From: CAWAQA01 sp963784065
Lineage (GTDB): Bacteria > Acidobacteriota > Vicinamibacteria > Vicinamibacterales > UBA2999
DNA: 64,000 nucleotides
Assembly: GCA_963784065.1 (NCBI GenBank)
Contig: CAWAQA010000004.1
Location: 381,383-445,382, forward strand
Direction of reading: 5' to 3'
The first letter of the stretch is position 1. Each line of letters opens with the position of its first letter. Below are positions 10,106 to 18,164 of this stretch, piece by piece. A model generated the notes under the pieces. It made no database searches. It was not told the DNA's origin and was given only the letters and a program-made list of their open reading frames with translations. Made by a program: the position numbers and the translations under genes.

Positions 10106-11078
10106 ATGCCCGTTCGTTCGAAGTGGCAGTCTCTCCCGACCGAAGCGATCAATCCTTCGACGCTCGACATCGACAAGCTGGCCGCCGACGACATTGTCGA
10201 GCTCATGATCAGCGAGGACCGCAAGATGCTGGCGGCCGTTCAACGCGAGCGCGAGCGGATCGCCCTCGGCGTCGAAATGATCTCCGTCGCGCTGCGCAAG
10301 GGCGGACGCGTCGTCTTCGTCGGCGCCGGCACCAGCGGCCGGCTCGGGGTGCTCGAGTCGGCGGAGATGCCGCCGACCTTCAGCACCGACCCGGAGCTGG
10401 TGCAGGCGGTGATGGCCGGCGGCCGCGAAGCGATCTTCGCCGCGAAGGAAGGCGTCGAGGACGACTACGAGGAAGGCGCGCGCACGATGACGCGGCTGAA
10501 GACGGGCAAGAAGGACGTCGTCATCGGCGTCTCGGCGAGCGGCATGACACAGTTCGTCCGCGGCGCACTGACCCGCGCGCGCAAGGCCGGCTCGCGCATC
10601 ATCTTCGTCACCTGCGACCCGGGCACCGAGCTGCAGACGTTCGTCGATCTCACGATCGCGCCGGGCGTAGGCGCCGAAGTGATCGCGGGATCGACGCGGT
10701 TGAAGGCGGGCACGGCGACGAAGCTCGTGCTCAACATGCTGACGACCGGCGCGATGATCCGGATCGGCAAGACCTACGGCAACCTGATGGTCGACGTGCA
10801 GACGGGATCGGAAAAGCTGAAGGACCGCGCCCGCCGCATCGTCAACATCGTCACCGGCCTGGAGTACGACGAGGCCGACAAGCTGCTGAAGAAGGCGCAC
10901 TGGAACGTCAAAGCCGCCATCGTCATGCAGAAGACCGGCCTCGCGTATCCCAAGGCGTTGTCGCGGCTGCGCAAGGCGCACGACTCGATGCGCGAAGCGC
11001 TCAACGAGGACATCGAGCCGCGGCTGCGCGGCATGCTGCAGGGCGCCGCCGAGGCCGGCACGCGCGACGGGCATGTAA
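10106..11078 (+). CDS. murQ: N-acetylmuramic acid 6-phosphate etherase
   Basis: The protein splits MurNAc 6-phosphate into GlcNAc 6-phosphate and D-lactate in peptidoglycan recycling. Signature segments are intact in one frame: NPSTLDIDKL at the start, the sugar isomerase (SIS) domain with VFVGAGTSGRLGVLESAEMPPTF, VIGVSASGMTQFV, and the C-terminal KAAIVMQKTGLAYPKAL. The glutamate following GRLGVL (ESAE) is the conserved catalytic region. The open frame runs on past the expected end into the antisense of nagB; the usual 300-residue length and a TAA in the +1 frame at 11076-11078, two bases before the nagB stop, suggest a single-base indel near 11060. Convergent with nagB. Confidence 0.92.
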
Positions 11079-11079
11079 G

Positions 11080-11829
11080 TCAGCGCACTGACCGCGTCGT
11101 CAGCACCGAAGCCGCATCGCGATCGAGGTACAACTCGGCGCGGCGGTGCAGCTGCAGGAACGACGCAGGCAGGTGCGGCGTCAACGGGCCATTGATCGTC
11201 CGCTCGATGCAGCGCGCCTTCCGTTCTCCCATCGCGACGAGAATGAGCGTCGCCGCTTTCAGGATCGTTCCCATCCCCATCGACAGCGCCTCGCGCGGCA
11301 CTCGGGACGGATCGCCGCCGAACAGCGCCGCGTTGTCGCGGCGCGTCGTTTCCGCCAGGGTCACGCGGTGCGTGCGCGACACGAGCTCGTCGCCAGGCTC
11401 GTTGAAGCCGATGTGTCCGTTCGCTCCGATGCCGAGAATCTGGAGGTCGATCCCGCCCGTCGCTTCGATCTCCTGCTCGTAGCGTCGTGCACTCCGCGTC
11501 GAGGTCGGCGGCAGCGCCGTTGAGAAAATGAATGCGCTGCGGCGCCAGATTGACGGCTGCGAACAGATGCTGTCTCCATGAACCGGCGGAAGCTGCCGGC
11601 ATGCGACGGCGTCCACGCCGGCGAACTCGTCGAGGTTGAACGTCACCGCGCGCCCGAAGTCGGCTTCTCCCGCGGCATGGAGGCGCCGCAACTCCGCATA
11701 CATCGCCACGGGCGTACGGCCGGTGGGCAGGCCGAGGACGACGTCGGGCTTCTCGCGTAACGCATCGGCGACACGCCGCGCGAGCGCGGCGGCGACCTGG
11801 GCGGGAGTGTCGAAGATCTTGACGTTCAC
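11080..11829 (-). CDS. nagB: Glucosamine-6-phosphate deaminase, frameshifted
   Basis: Converts glucosamine 6-phosphate to fructose 6-phosphate and ammonia. Family marks are VVLGLPTGRTPVAMYAEL near the N-terminus, VTFNLDEFAGV, and the active-site stretch DLQILGIGANGHIGFNEPG, then THRVTLAETTRRDNAALFGG and AALSMGMGTIL-like residues. The start is taken at the GTG at 11829 (NVKIFDTPAQVAAAL); an upstream GTG at 11880 is in frame but has no better ribosome site. Two compensating breaks between about 11480 and 11610 hide the segment WRQHLFAAVNLAPQRIHF, which is readable in another frame. Together with murQ and the kinase upstream on the same strand it completes most of the route from cell-wall amino sugars to glycolysis. 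Confidence 0.88.
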   Translation of the reverse strand: MNVKIFDTPAQVAAALARRVADALREKPDVVLGLPTGRTPVAMYAELRRLHAAGEADFGRAVTFNLDEFAGVDAVACRQLPPVHGDSICSQPSIWRRSAFIFSTALPPTSTRSARRYEQEIEATGGIDLQILGIGANGHIGFNEPGDELVSRTHRVTLAETTRRDNAALFGGDPSRVPREALSMGMGTILKAATLILVAMGERKARCIERTINGPLTPHLPASFLQLHRRAELYLDRDAASVLTTRSVR

Positions 11830-11953
11830 CAGAGTCGATGCAGCCGGCAGCTGGGAGCAGGCAGCCAGCAGCGAATGCACTTACGGCTCAATGAGGTGAA
11901 CGATACGGCCTTCAGCATCTTGTTGCGCGGAAGGTCACTGCCGGCTGCCGGCC

Positions 11954-12889
11954 TCATATGTACGACGGCACCGTGGCCCGTCCCTGTGCGGTCGCGATGG
12001 CGAGGCGCACGGCACCGATCGCAGGTTCGACGTCCAGGAGGCGAACCTCGCTTCGCGGAGCGACCTCGGAGATCCTTCTGGTCACGTCGGCCGCGAGCCA
12101 CGGCACACCGCGGAAGATGCCACCGGCCAGGATGGTCGGGAAGACATCGCCGCGCATTTCCAGCCGCGAGATGACCGACGACGCGGCGGAGGCCAGTTCG
12201 GTGCCGGCGCGCGTGAGAATGTCGGCCGCGACCGCGTCGCGCCGTTCCATCGCGGTCTGCACCAGCGAGGCCAGCGCCGTGATGGTGCGCCGGTGCACAT
12301 CGCGGTCGTAGATCTCGCGGATGAGCGCGGTTGGGCTGGCGAGGTTCAAATGGTCCAGTACGAGCTCGGTCAGCAGCGTCGCAGGGCCGCGGCCGTCGTA
12401 CTGCCGAACGACCGCCGACAGCGCCGCGCGGCCGATCCAGTAGCCGCCGCCTTCGTCGCCGAGCAGATAACCCCAGCCGCCGGCGCGCGCCGCGTGTCCG
12501 CTCGCGTCCTTCCCGTACGCGATCGATCCGGTGCCGGCGACGAGGACTACGCCCGGGTTCTCGCCGGCGCCGGCGACGAGGGCGACCAGCGCGTCGTTCA
12601 CGACAAGGGTGGGCGTCTTGAAGCCGATGCGCCGCATGATGCCGCGAACGGCGTCGGCGTCTCCAGGCCGATCGACGCCCGCAATGCCGAGGCAGATCGC
12701 CGCCGGCAGCCCCTCGCGCTCCGCAAGCACGGCCTCCATGACGTGGTGGAGCACCTTCTCGACTTCCAGCTCCCCCGCGGCCTGCAGGTTCGCACCGCTG
12801 CCGCGCGCCTCGGCAATGACGCGGCCCTCCGCGTCCGCGAGGATGCACACCGTCTTGGTGCCGCCGGCGTCGATGCCGAGAACGTGCAT
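11954..12889 (-). CDS. BadF/BadG-family N-acetylglucosamine/N-acetylmuramic acid kinase
   Basis: 311 residues, unbroken, from the ATG at 12889. It is a sugar kinase of the actin-like ATPase fold: phosphate-1 loop LGIDAGGTKTVCILAD, second strand LGIAGVDRPGD, ADENOSINE-side motifs VVLVAGTGSIAYG and GGWGYLLGDEGGGYWIG, and FPTILAGGIFRG. Proteins of this family phosphorylate GlcNAc (human NAGK type) or both GlcNAc and MurNAc (clostridial MurK). The neighbours murQ and nagB support a MurNAc/GlcNAc substrate, and a MurK-like role would feed murQ directly; this is inference. The start at HVLGID is chosen because upstream residues do not belong to the family. It is divergent from the next gene with only 28 bases between starts. 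Confidence 0.85.
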   Translation of the reverse strand: MHVLGIDAGGTKTVCILADAEGRVIAEARGSGANLQAAGELEVEKVLHHVMEAVLAEREGLPAAICLGIAGVDRPGDADAVRGIMRRIGFKTPTLVVNDALVALVAGAGENPGVVLVAGTGSIAYGKDASGHAARAGGWGYLLGDEGGGYWIGRAALSAVVRQYDGRGPATLLTELVLDHLNLASPTALIREIYDRDVHRRTITALASLVQTAMERRDAVAADILTRAGTELASAASSVISRLEMRGDVFPTILAGGIFRGVPWLAADVTRRISEVAPRSEVRLLDVEPAIGAVRLAIATAQGRATVPSYI

Positions 12890-12917
12890 GGCAAATATGG
12901 TACATTGCGCCGACTCC

Positions 12918-13914
12918 ATGACACTCCGCCTCTCTGCCGCGTTCGTCGTGTGCGCGGTGATCCTCGGTTTCACGGCGTCTGCTCAGGAGGTCGAGGTACG
13001 CGCGCAGTGGATCCAGGCGACCACCCTGCAGTCGCCAGAGTCGATCAGGCGGATGGTCGCCACGGCGGCCAGCAACGGCATCAACACGCTGTTCGTTCCC
13101 GTGAGACCGCAGAGTTCTGGCTTCGACTCGCTGGCCGAGACGATTGCGGCGGCGCAGCGTCCGCGGGATGCGCGTGCACGCGTGGCTCGACGTGAACCGT
13201 GCCGCGAGTGCCAGTGAACTGCCTCCGTCCCGCGACCACCTCATCTACCAGCATCCTGAATGGTTGATGGTCCCGCGGGAGCTGGCTCCGGACCTGCTGG
13301 CCGTTGACGTCAGAAGTCCCGAGTACCTCGGCCGCCTCGCGCGTTGGACGCGCGCCAATGCGGCGCGCCTCGAGGGGTTGTACGTGTCGCCCCTGCACAC
13401 CGGGGCGCACCTGCAGATCGCCGCAACGGTCAAGGACCTCGTCACGCGTTATGCGATAGACGGGCTCCACCTCGATCACATTCGCTTCCCAGGCCCCGAC
13501 TTCGACTACAGCCGTGCGGCGATCGATGCGTTCCGCACCGAAATCCGCGGGCGCCTCACGGCGGCCGAGCGTGCGCGCATCGACAGCGTCGAGGCGATCG
13601 ACCCCTTCGCCTACCCCGAGGAGCTGTCGGAGGCATGGCGGTTGTTCCGCCAGACCCAGCTCACCGCGCTCGTCACGCGGCTTCGAAGCACGGCGAAAGC
13701 CATCCGTGCCAGCGTCGTGGTCAGCGCCGCCGTCGTGGCGGACCCGTTGCTCGCCGCCCGTGACGGCTTCCAGGATTGGCGGACCTGGCTGGACAACGGG
13801 TTCATCGACGCGTTGTGCCCGGTGCCGGACAACTCGCCGCATGCGCCGTCGGAGGCGATCATCGCGGACGTCCGGGCCCTCGCCGGCTCCAAGCCGGTCT
13901 GGATCCGCAACTAG
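12918..13914 (+). CDS. Exported GHL10/DUF187-type glycoside hydrolase, frameshifted once
   Basis: Opens with a signal peptide (TLRLSAAFVVCAVILGFTASA) and continues with the GHL10 barrel: VRAQWIQATTLQSPESI, GINTLFVPVRPQ, MRVHAWLDVNRA, then LEGLYVSPLHTG, YAIDGLHLDHIRFPGPDFDYS and the later FIDALCPV. The DHIRFPG stretch with its acidic residues is the part matching related enzymes such as E. coli DigH (YddW), which cuts denuded peptidoglycan glycans. A single break at about 13165 joins AETIAAAQ to VRGMRVHAW. Its position beside murQ, nagB and the amino-sugar kinase supports a role in cell-wall glycan turnover in the periplasm. The length of about 331 residues is normal. Confidence 0.78.
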
Positions 13915-13917
13915 GGA

Positions 13918-14970
13918 GTGAGCCGATTCGCGAGCGCGCGTGAGATCCTCCGAAACGCGGTCGCCCGCCACGCGTTTCCCGCCGCCGTTGTCGAGGCCGG
14001 CGACGCCACTGCTCCGCTCTGGCGCGAGCCGTTCGGCAGCCTGACCTTTGACGCCGGTGCGGCCCCGGCGTCGAACGACACCATCTTCGATCTCGCCTCG
14101 CTGACGAAGGTCCTTTCGACCACGCCGCTGGCGATGCAGCAGATCGAGCGCGGCGCGATGGCCCTGGACGACCCGGTGTCACAGTACCTGGACACGTGGC
14201 AAGGCGCCGATCGCGCCGGGGTGACCGTCCGCGATCTGCTGGCGCACGCCTCGGGCCTGCCCGCGTGGCTTCCGTTCTTCCGCGATCACCGCGGCCGCGA
14301 CGCGTTCGAGCGCGCGATTGCTGCCACGGCACTCGAGTACCCGCCGCGGTCGCAATCGATCTACAGCGACCTCGGCTTCATGCTCCTAGGGTTCATCCTG
14401 GAAGGCGGGGTATCACTCGCGACACGCTTCGACACGATGTTCGCGCAGATGGGCATCGTGCAGGAAGTGCAGTTCAACCCGCCGGCCCTGTGGCACCGGC
14501 GGACGGCGCCCACCGAACAGGATCCGTGGCGCGGCCGACTGCTCGTCGGCGAGGTTCACGACGAGAACGCACACGCGCTCGGCGGCGCCGCCGGTCACGC
14601 CGGCCTCTTCGGCACGGCCGCAGCCGTTGGCGACTACGCCCGCCACCTGCTCCAGATTCTGGACGGACGCACCGGCGCGTTCCGGCGCGAGACGCTCGAG
14701 ACGTTCGTGACGCGCCGGCCCGATGTGCCCGGCAGCTCCCGTGCACTGGGCTGGGACACGATGCTGCGCACCTCGTCCTGCGGCACGCGGATGTCCCCGC
14801 GCGCCTTCGGGCACACGGGATTCACGGGCACATCGTTGTGGATCGATCCTGACGCGGGCGTGTACGTCGTCCTGCTGACGAACCGGGTGCATCCGACACG
14901 CGAGAATGACGCGATGAAACTGGTGCGGCCGGCCGTCCACGACGCCGTGATGGAGGACCTGAGGGTGTAG
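13918..14970 (+). CDS. Serine hydrolase of the beta-lactamase (class C/esterase) fold
   Basis: 350 residues, unbroken, starting at a GTG four bases after the previous stop, so it is almost certainly co-transcribed with the GHL10 gene. The catalytic SxxK is SLTK (DLASLTKVLSTTPLA); the YxN position is YSD (QSIYSDLGFMLLG); and HTGFTGTSLWIDP near the C-terminus gives the third motif. No signal peptide is visible. Members of this family occur near peptidoglycan-recycling genes and act as D,D- or L,D-peptidases or esterases; the neighbours here make a muropeptide substrate the best guess. It is unrelated in close sequence to the exported hydrolase at 6044-7245. Confidence 0.85.
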   Translation: MSRFASAREILRNAVARHAFPAAVVEAGDATAPLWREPFGSLTFDAGAAPASNDTIFDLASLTKVLSTTPLAMQQIERGAMALDDPVSQYLDTWQGADRAGVTVRDLLAHASGLPAWLPFFRDHRGRDAFERAIAATALEYPPRSQSIYSDLGFMLLGFILEGGVSLATRFDTMFAQMGIVQEVQFNPPALWHRRTAPTEQDPWRGRLLVGEVHDENAHALGGAAGHAGLFGTAAAVGDYARHLLQILDGRTGAFRRETLETFVTRRPDVPGSSRALGWDTMLRTSSCGTRMSPRAFGHTGFTGTSLWIDPDAGVYVVLLTNRVHPTRENDAMKLVRPAVHDAVMEDLRV

Positions 14971-15031
14971 TGGGCAGTGGGCACGACCCACGCGAGGCGC
15001 TGCCAACTGCTGACTGCGGAGTGCCGACTAC

Positions 15032-15982
15032 TTACGGGACCGTGAACGGGGAACCGCCGCGGCCGCGGCCGCCTGGCAATTGGAGCGGTGATGCGCCGCT
15101 GCCCTGCGGCAATCCGCGTCCGCCGCCACCCAGGCCAGGCGTCGGCAGACCTCTCCCTCGTCCTTCCATGCCTGGCAACTGCGTGCCCCGTCCGCCCGGC
15201 GTCGCCGTGCCGGGGACGCCGCCGCCCGCCTGCTGGTTGGCTTCGGTCGCGACGAACGCCCACTCGTTGTATTTGTTGCGGCCGTTGAAGAGGCGCAGTG
15301 AGGTCTGCTCGCTCTTGCTGACGACACCCAGGACAGGTCCCGTTGTCCCCCCGGTACCTGGGCGCGTCACGCGATTGAAGCCAGACGCGGCCGGGCCCGT
15401 TCCGCCGCCGGCGCCCAATCCGAGGGTCGCGCCCGTGCCACGCCCACCGGTCGGATCCGTGCCCTGGCCGGTGCCAAGTCCCGTCCCGCGGCCTGCGCCG
15501 GCCCCCAATCCCCCGCCGCTCCCCAATCCCCCGCCGCTCCCCAATCCTCCGCCGCCCCCCAATCCTGCTCCTGCCCCTAACCCCGCGCCGCCCCCTAACC
15601 CTGCTCCTGCTCCGCGGCCGGGGACCACCGGCGCAGTCATCTGGCCTGGCACTGGCGTGCCGACCGAGATGATCTGGAACTCGCCGTCCGCCGTCATCGG
15701 GTCCTTGTACTTTTTCCGGAGGAACTTCTCGTTGACGAGGACGTCAACGCTCGGCGGGAACGCGCCGCGACTGCGCTGGTAGAGCGCGACGGCGCGCGAG
15801 TACTGCAGTCCGCGGAATACGAGCTCTTCTTCGCGCTCGCGCCGGGCGAGCGTCCCCCACGCGGGCAGCAGCATGCTGAGCGCGATGGACATCACGCTCA
15901 GCATGATGAGCAGCGCAGCCATCGCGAAGCCGCGCTCGCTACTAGAGAACGATCGTCGTGGTGCCGGTTCCCGTGCGCCCAT
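15032..15982 (-). CDS. Type II secretion-type pseudopilin with glycine-rich middle
   Basis: 316 residues, unbroken. The N-terminus is a prepilin signal: basic leader, then RGFAMAALLIMLSVMSIALSML, with the usual glycine cleavage site but no glutamate at +5. The helix is followed by REREEELVFRGLQYSRAVALYQR and YKDPMTADGEF, as in GspG-like acidobacterial pseudopilins. Residues about 120-210 are almost only Gly with Leu, Ala, Ser and Arg, coded by a six-unit 18-bp tandem repeat at its core. A C-terminal patch (NEWAFVAT) is followed by a second Gly/Arg-rich tail. Last gene of the minus-strand secretion locus; its start overlaps the end of the Ig/PKD gene. Lack of E5 suggests a minor pseudopilin. 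Confidence 0.8.
   Translation of the reverse strand: MGAREPAPRRSFSSSERGFAMAALLIMLSVMSIALSMLLPAWGTLARREREEELVFRGLQYSRAVALYQRSRGAFPPSVDVLVNEKFLRKKYKDPMTADGEFQIISVGTPVPGQMTAPVVPGRGAGAGLGGGAGLGAGAGLGGGGGLGSGGGLGSGGGLGAGAGRGTGLGTGQGTDPTGGRGTGATLGLGAGGGTGPAASGFNRVTRPGTGGTTGPVLGVVSKSEQTSLRLFNGRNKYNEWAFVATEANQQAGGGVPGTATPGGRGTQLPGMEGRGRGLPTPGLGGGGRGLPQGSGASPLQLPGGRGRGGSPFTVP
15504..15611. repeat. Six-unit 18-bp tandem repeat inside a pseudopilin gene
   Basis: Six consecutive 18-base units beginning CCCAAT or CCTAAC. The first two are identical, and the others differ by a few bases. On the minus strand each unit codes for six residues of the type GLGSGG or GLGAGA. The copy number is likely to vary between strains, because such arrays slip during replication. 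Confidence 0.85.
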
Positions 15983-17256
15983 CCCGCAGTATCACTCTCA
16001 CCGAGACAGTCTTTGAGCCGGTGCTCGAATAGGTGAAGGTCGCCGAGTTCGTGCTGGTGACCACGTTCGGGCTAGTGCCCTCGAACGTCCACTCATAACT
16101 GATCACATCGCCGGACGCGGCGCCGCTGACCGATGCCGTCGCGGTGACGGTGAGTCCCGAACCGTTCGCCGTGACGGCGACTCCGACCACGCCGCGAACC
16201 TGGACAAGCTGATCCGCCGTCGTCGTCTCGCCGTTGATGTCTGTTGCGACGAGGCGCGCCGAGAAGGTTCCCGTTGTGCCATACGCGTGCGTCACCGTGG
16301 CGGCGCTGGACAGGTTCCCGAGGTTGATGGTTTCGCCGTCACCGAAGTCGAGGCGCGCCGACGTCAGATTGCTGCCCGTGGCGACCCGGGTTGCCGTGAA
16401 CGTCACCAGTTGGCCGATACCAACATTGGAGCAGGCGGCGGTTCCCACGGCACACGTCAGCGTTACCGACGGGCCTGTACCGCACGGTGACCGTGAATGT
16501 GCCCGTAATCGCACCGACACGCGCCGTCACCTCGCTCTGGGCGGTCGTCGCCAGCGTCGTCCGCGCCTCACCAATGTCGCTCGTAATGGCGGTCGTGGCG
16601 CCGAGTGTGCCCTGGGTTGCGCTGAACACAACGGGAATGCCGGGCAACGCCCGGCCGCCTTCGCCGATCACCGTGGCCAACAGTTCCACGGTCCCCCCGG
16701 TAGACGGCACGCTTGCCGGCGTGGCGCGGAGCGCGACGACGCCCGTCGTGCCGATCGCGGCCGTGCCGACGGCGATCGTGACGACATTCGTTCCCGTCGC
16801 AGGAGCGGGCGTGCCGTTCGGCGGAGGCGTCGTCGTGCCGCCAGCTCCGGTGGTACCCGATGTGGCGCGGATTTCCGCGGTCCCGGATGTGGTTCCGGTG
16901 AACATCGTGACGGCCACGCCGTTCCGGGTCTGGGTCTCGACCGGGTTGACGGTACCGAGGTTCGTCGAGAAGCGAACCGTCGTACCGTTCTGCACCGGCG
17001 TGCCGCTCGACTCGGCGACAAATGCCTGGATCTCCGTCGAACCGCCGATGGGCAGGACGCTGATCGGCGCGCTCACCGAAATCGTGGAGCTTGTCGGGGC
17101 AAGCAACGGCACCGAGTCGCACGCGCCGGCCGCGATCGCCGAAGACACGACTGCGACGAGCACTGCGGCACGCCGCTTCCATGCGCCGGCCCGGCGAACA
17201 CCGTCGGTCATGACCATCGAGGTACCTGCGATCACCACACTACCCTTGAGTTTCAT
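15942..17256 (-). CDS. Lipoprotein with bacterial Ig-like and PKD domains, frameshifted once
   Basis: Begins with a signal peptide ending in a lipobox (AVVSSAIAAGAC), so it is probably anchored to a membrane by lipid. After it come two Ig-like (Big1-type) repeats: VSAPISVLPIGGSTEIQAFV with GTTVRFSTNLGTVNP, and TPASVPSTGGTVELLATV with IPVVFSATQGTLG. The C-terminal half is PKD-like: LVTFTATRVATGS, ARLDFGDGETINLG, THAYGTTGTFSARLVATD, then a second such unit with ISYEWTFEGTSP. The frame changes at about 16480. Located inside the pseudopilin group, it probably serves the same secretion or pilus machine as an adhesin or surface subunit; that is inference. Its start is three bases from the preceding pseudopilin stop. 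Confidence 0.72.
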
Positions 17257-17259
17257 CTC

Positions 17260-17664
17260 TTACCAATCCGCGTATCGCGATCCGTCAATCGCCGTGTCCT
17301 CCGCACCGCTCTTCACGTCGAAGATCCCCGACTCGGCAAGCGCATTCCCAGGCTGGGGATCCGACATCGTCGTCTGCCAGGTTTCGGCGGAGTTGGTAAT
17401 CGGGTCAACAGGGACCGCACGGAGGTACTTCTCCGACACCAGCGACTCGAGCGATGGCGGGTACTTGTTCTTGTCGGCGTAGTACTGGTCGATCGCGTCG
17501 CGCATCCGGAAGAGATCGGATTTCAGCACCGCCTCTTTCGATCGCTGGATGCTGTTGACGTACAGCGCCGTGGCGATGCCGGCGAGGATGACGATGATGG
17601 CCATCACGATCATCAACTCGATGAGCGTGAACCCATCGGCTCGCGTTCGGCGCATCCTGACCAT
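17260..17664 (-). CDS. Major-type pseudopilin (GspG-like)
   Basis: Class III prepilin signal with all expected features: basic leader (RMRRTRADG), cleavage after Gly, mature FTLIELMIVMAIIVILAGIATALYV with Glu at +5. The globular part carries YYADKNKYPPSLESL, AVPVDPITN and SGIFDVKSG, the pattern of GspG pseudopilins. The start overlaps the stop of the gene before it (TGATG at 17664-17666); an in-frame ATG at 17670 is an alternative. A leader peptidase (PilD/GspO) would have to act in trans because none is present in the window. About 134 residues, normal for the family. Confidence 0.87.
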   Translation of the reverse strand: MVRMRRTRADGFTLIELMIVMAIIVILAGIATALYVNSIQRSKEAVLKSDLFRMRDAIDQYYADKNKYPPSLESLVSEKYLRAVPVDPITNSAETWQTTMSDPQPGNALAESGIFDVKSGAEDTAIDGSRYADW

Positions 17665-18164
17665 CACCATTCGTTGTACTTGGTTCCGTCGAGAGCCGTA
17701 CCCGTGTTCGTCGTGTAGATGTCGAACACGTTCTGTCCTCCCCAGGACGACGAGTCGGGCCGATCCTGATAGGACCGCATGCCCCACTCCATGCTGTTGG
17801 TCATCGGGTCGAGCGGCACGCGCCGCAGGTACTTCAGCTTCCGCCCTGACGCGTCGCCGGCGGCACTGACGCCCTCCACGAGCGTCTCGAGGTCCGGCGG
17901 ATACCCCTCGCTGCCGGGCTCGAGCTCGGTCTGCGGAATCTGGCCGGCGTCCACGGCATCCTTGAACTTGTCGATCGCGTTCCGCACCTCGCGCAGCGTC
18001 CGGCGCAGCTCCGCTTCGCGCTGGCGCTGCGATGTCACCTGGGCCAGCGGCATCACCGCCGACGCGAGGATCATCAGGATGGCGGTGACGATCACGAGCT
18101 CGACGAAGGTGTAGCCGCGTTCGCCGCCGGGCAAGGTCCGCGCCGCAGCTATCAGGCGTCTCAT
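17664..18164 (-). CDS. Pseudopilin (GspG-like)
   Basis: 166 residues, unbroken. Prepilin signal GGERGYTFVELVIVTAILMILASAVMPLA with Glu at +5 after the glycine. The next part, QRQREAELRRTLREVRNAID, is a long amphipathic helix; LRRVPLDPMTNSMEWGMRSY and NVFDIYTTN are typical of GspG-related proteins in acidobacteria and deltaproteobacteria. Start and end overlap its neighbours by a few bases, showing a tightly coupled operon. With the gene downstream there are two GspG-like pseudopilins in a row; which is the main subunit is not clear. Confidence 0.86.
   Translation of the reverse strand: MRRLIAAARTLPGGERGYTFVELVIVTAILMILASAVMPLAQVTSQRQREAELRRTLREVRNAIDKFKDAVDAGQIPQTELEPGSEGYPPDLETLVEGVSAAGDASGRKLKYLRRVPLDPMTNSMEWGMRSYQDRPDSSSWGGQNVFDIYTTNTGTALDGTKYNEW

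Noticed and set aside
15504..15611. CRISPR-like array
   Set aside because: Units are directly adjacent without spacers and lie in frame inside a pseudopilin gene.
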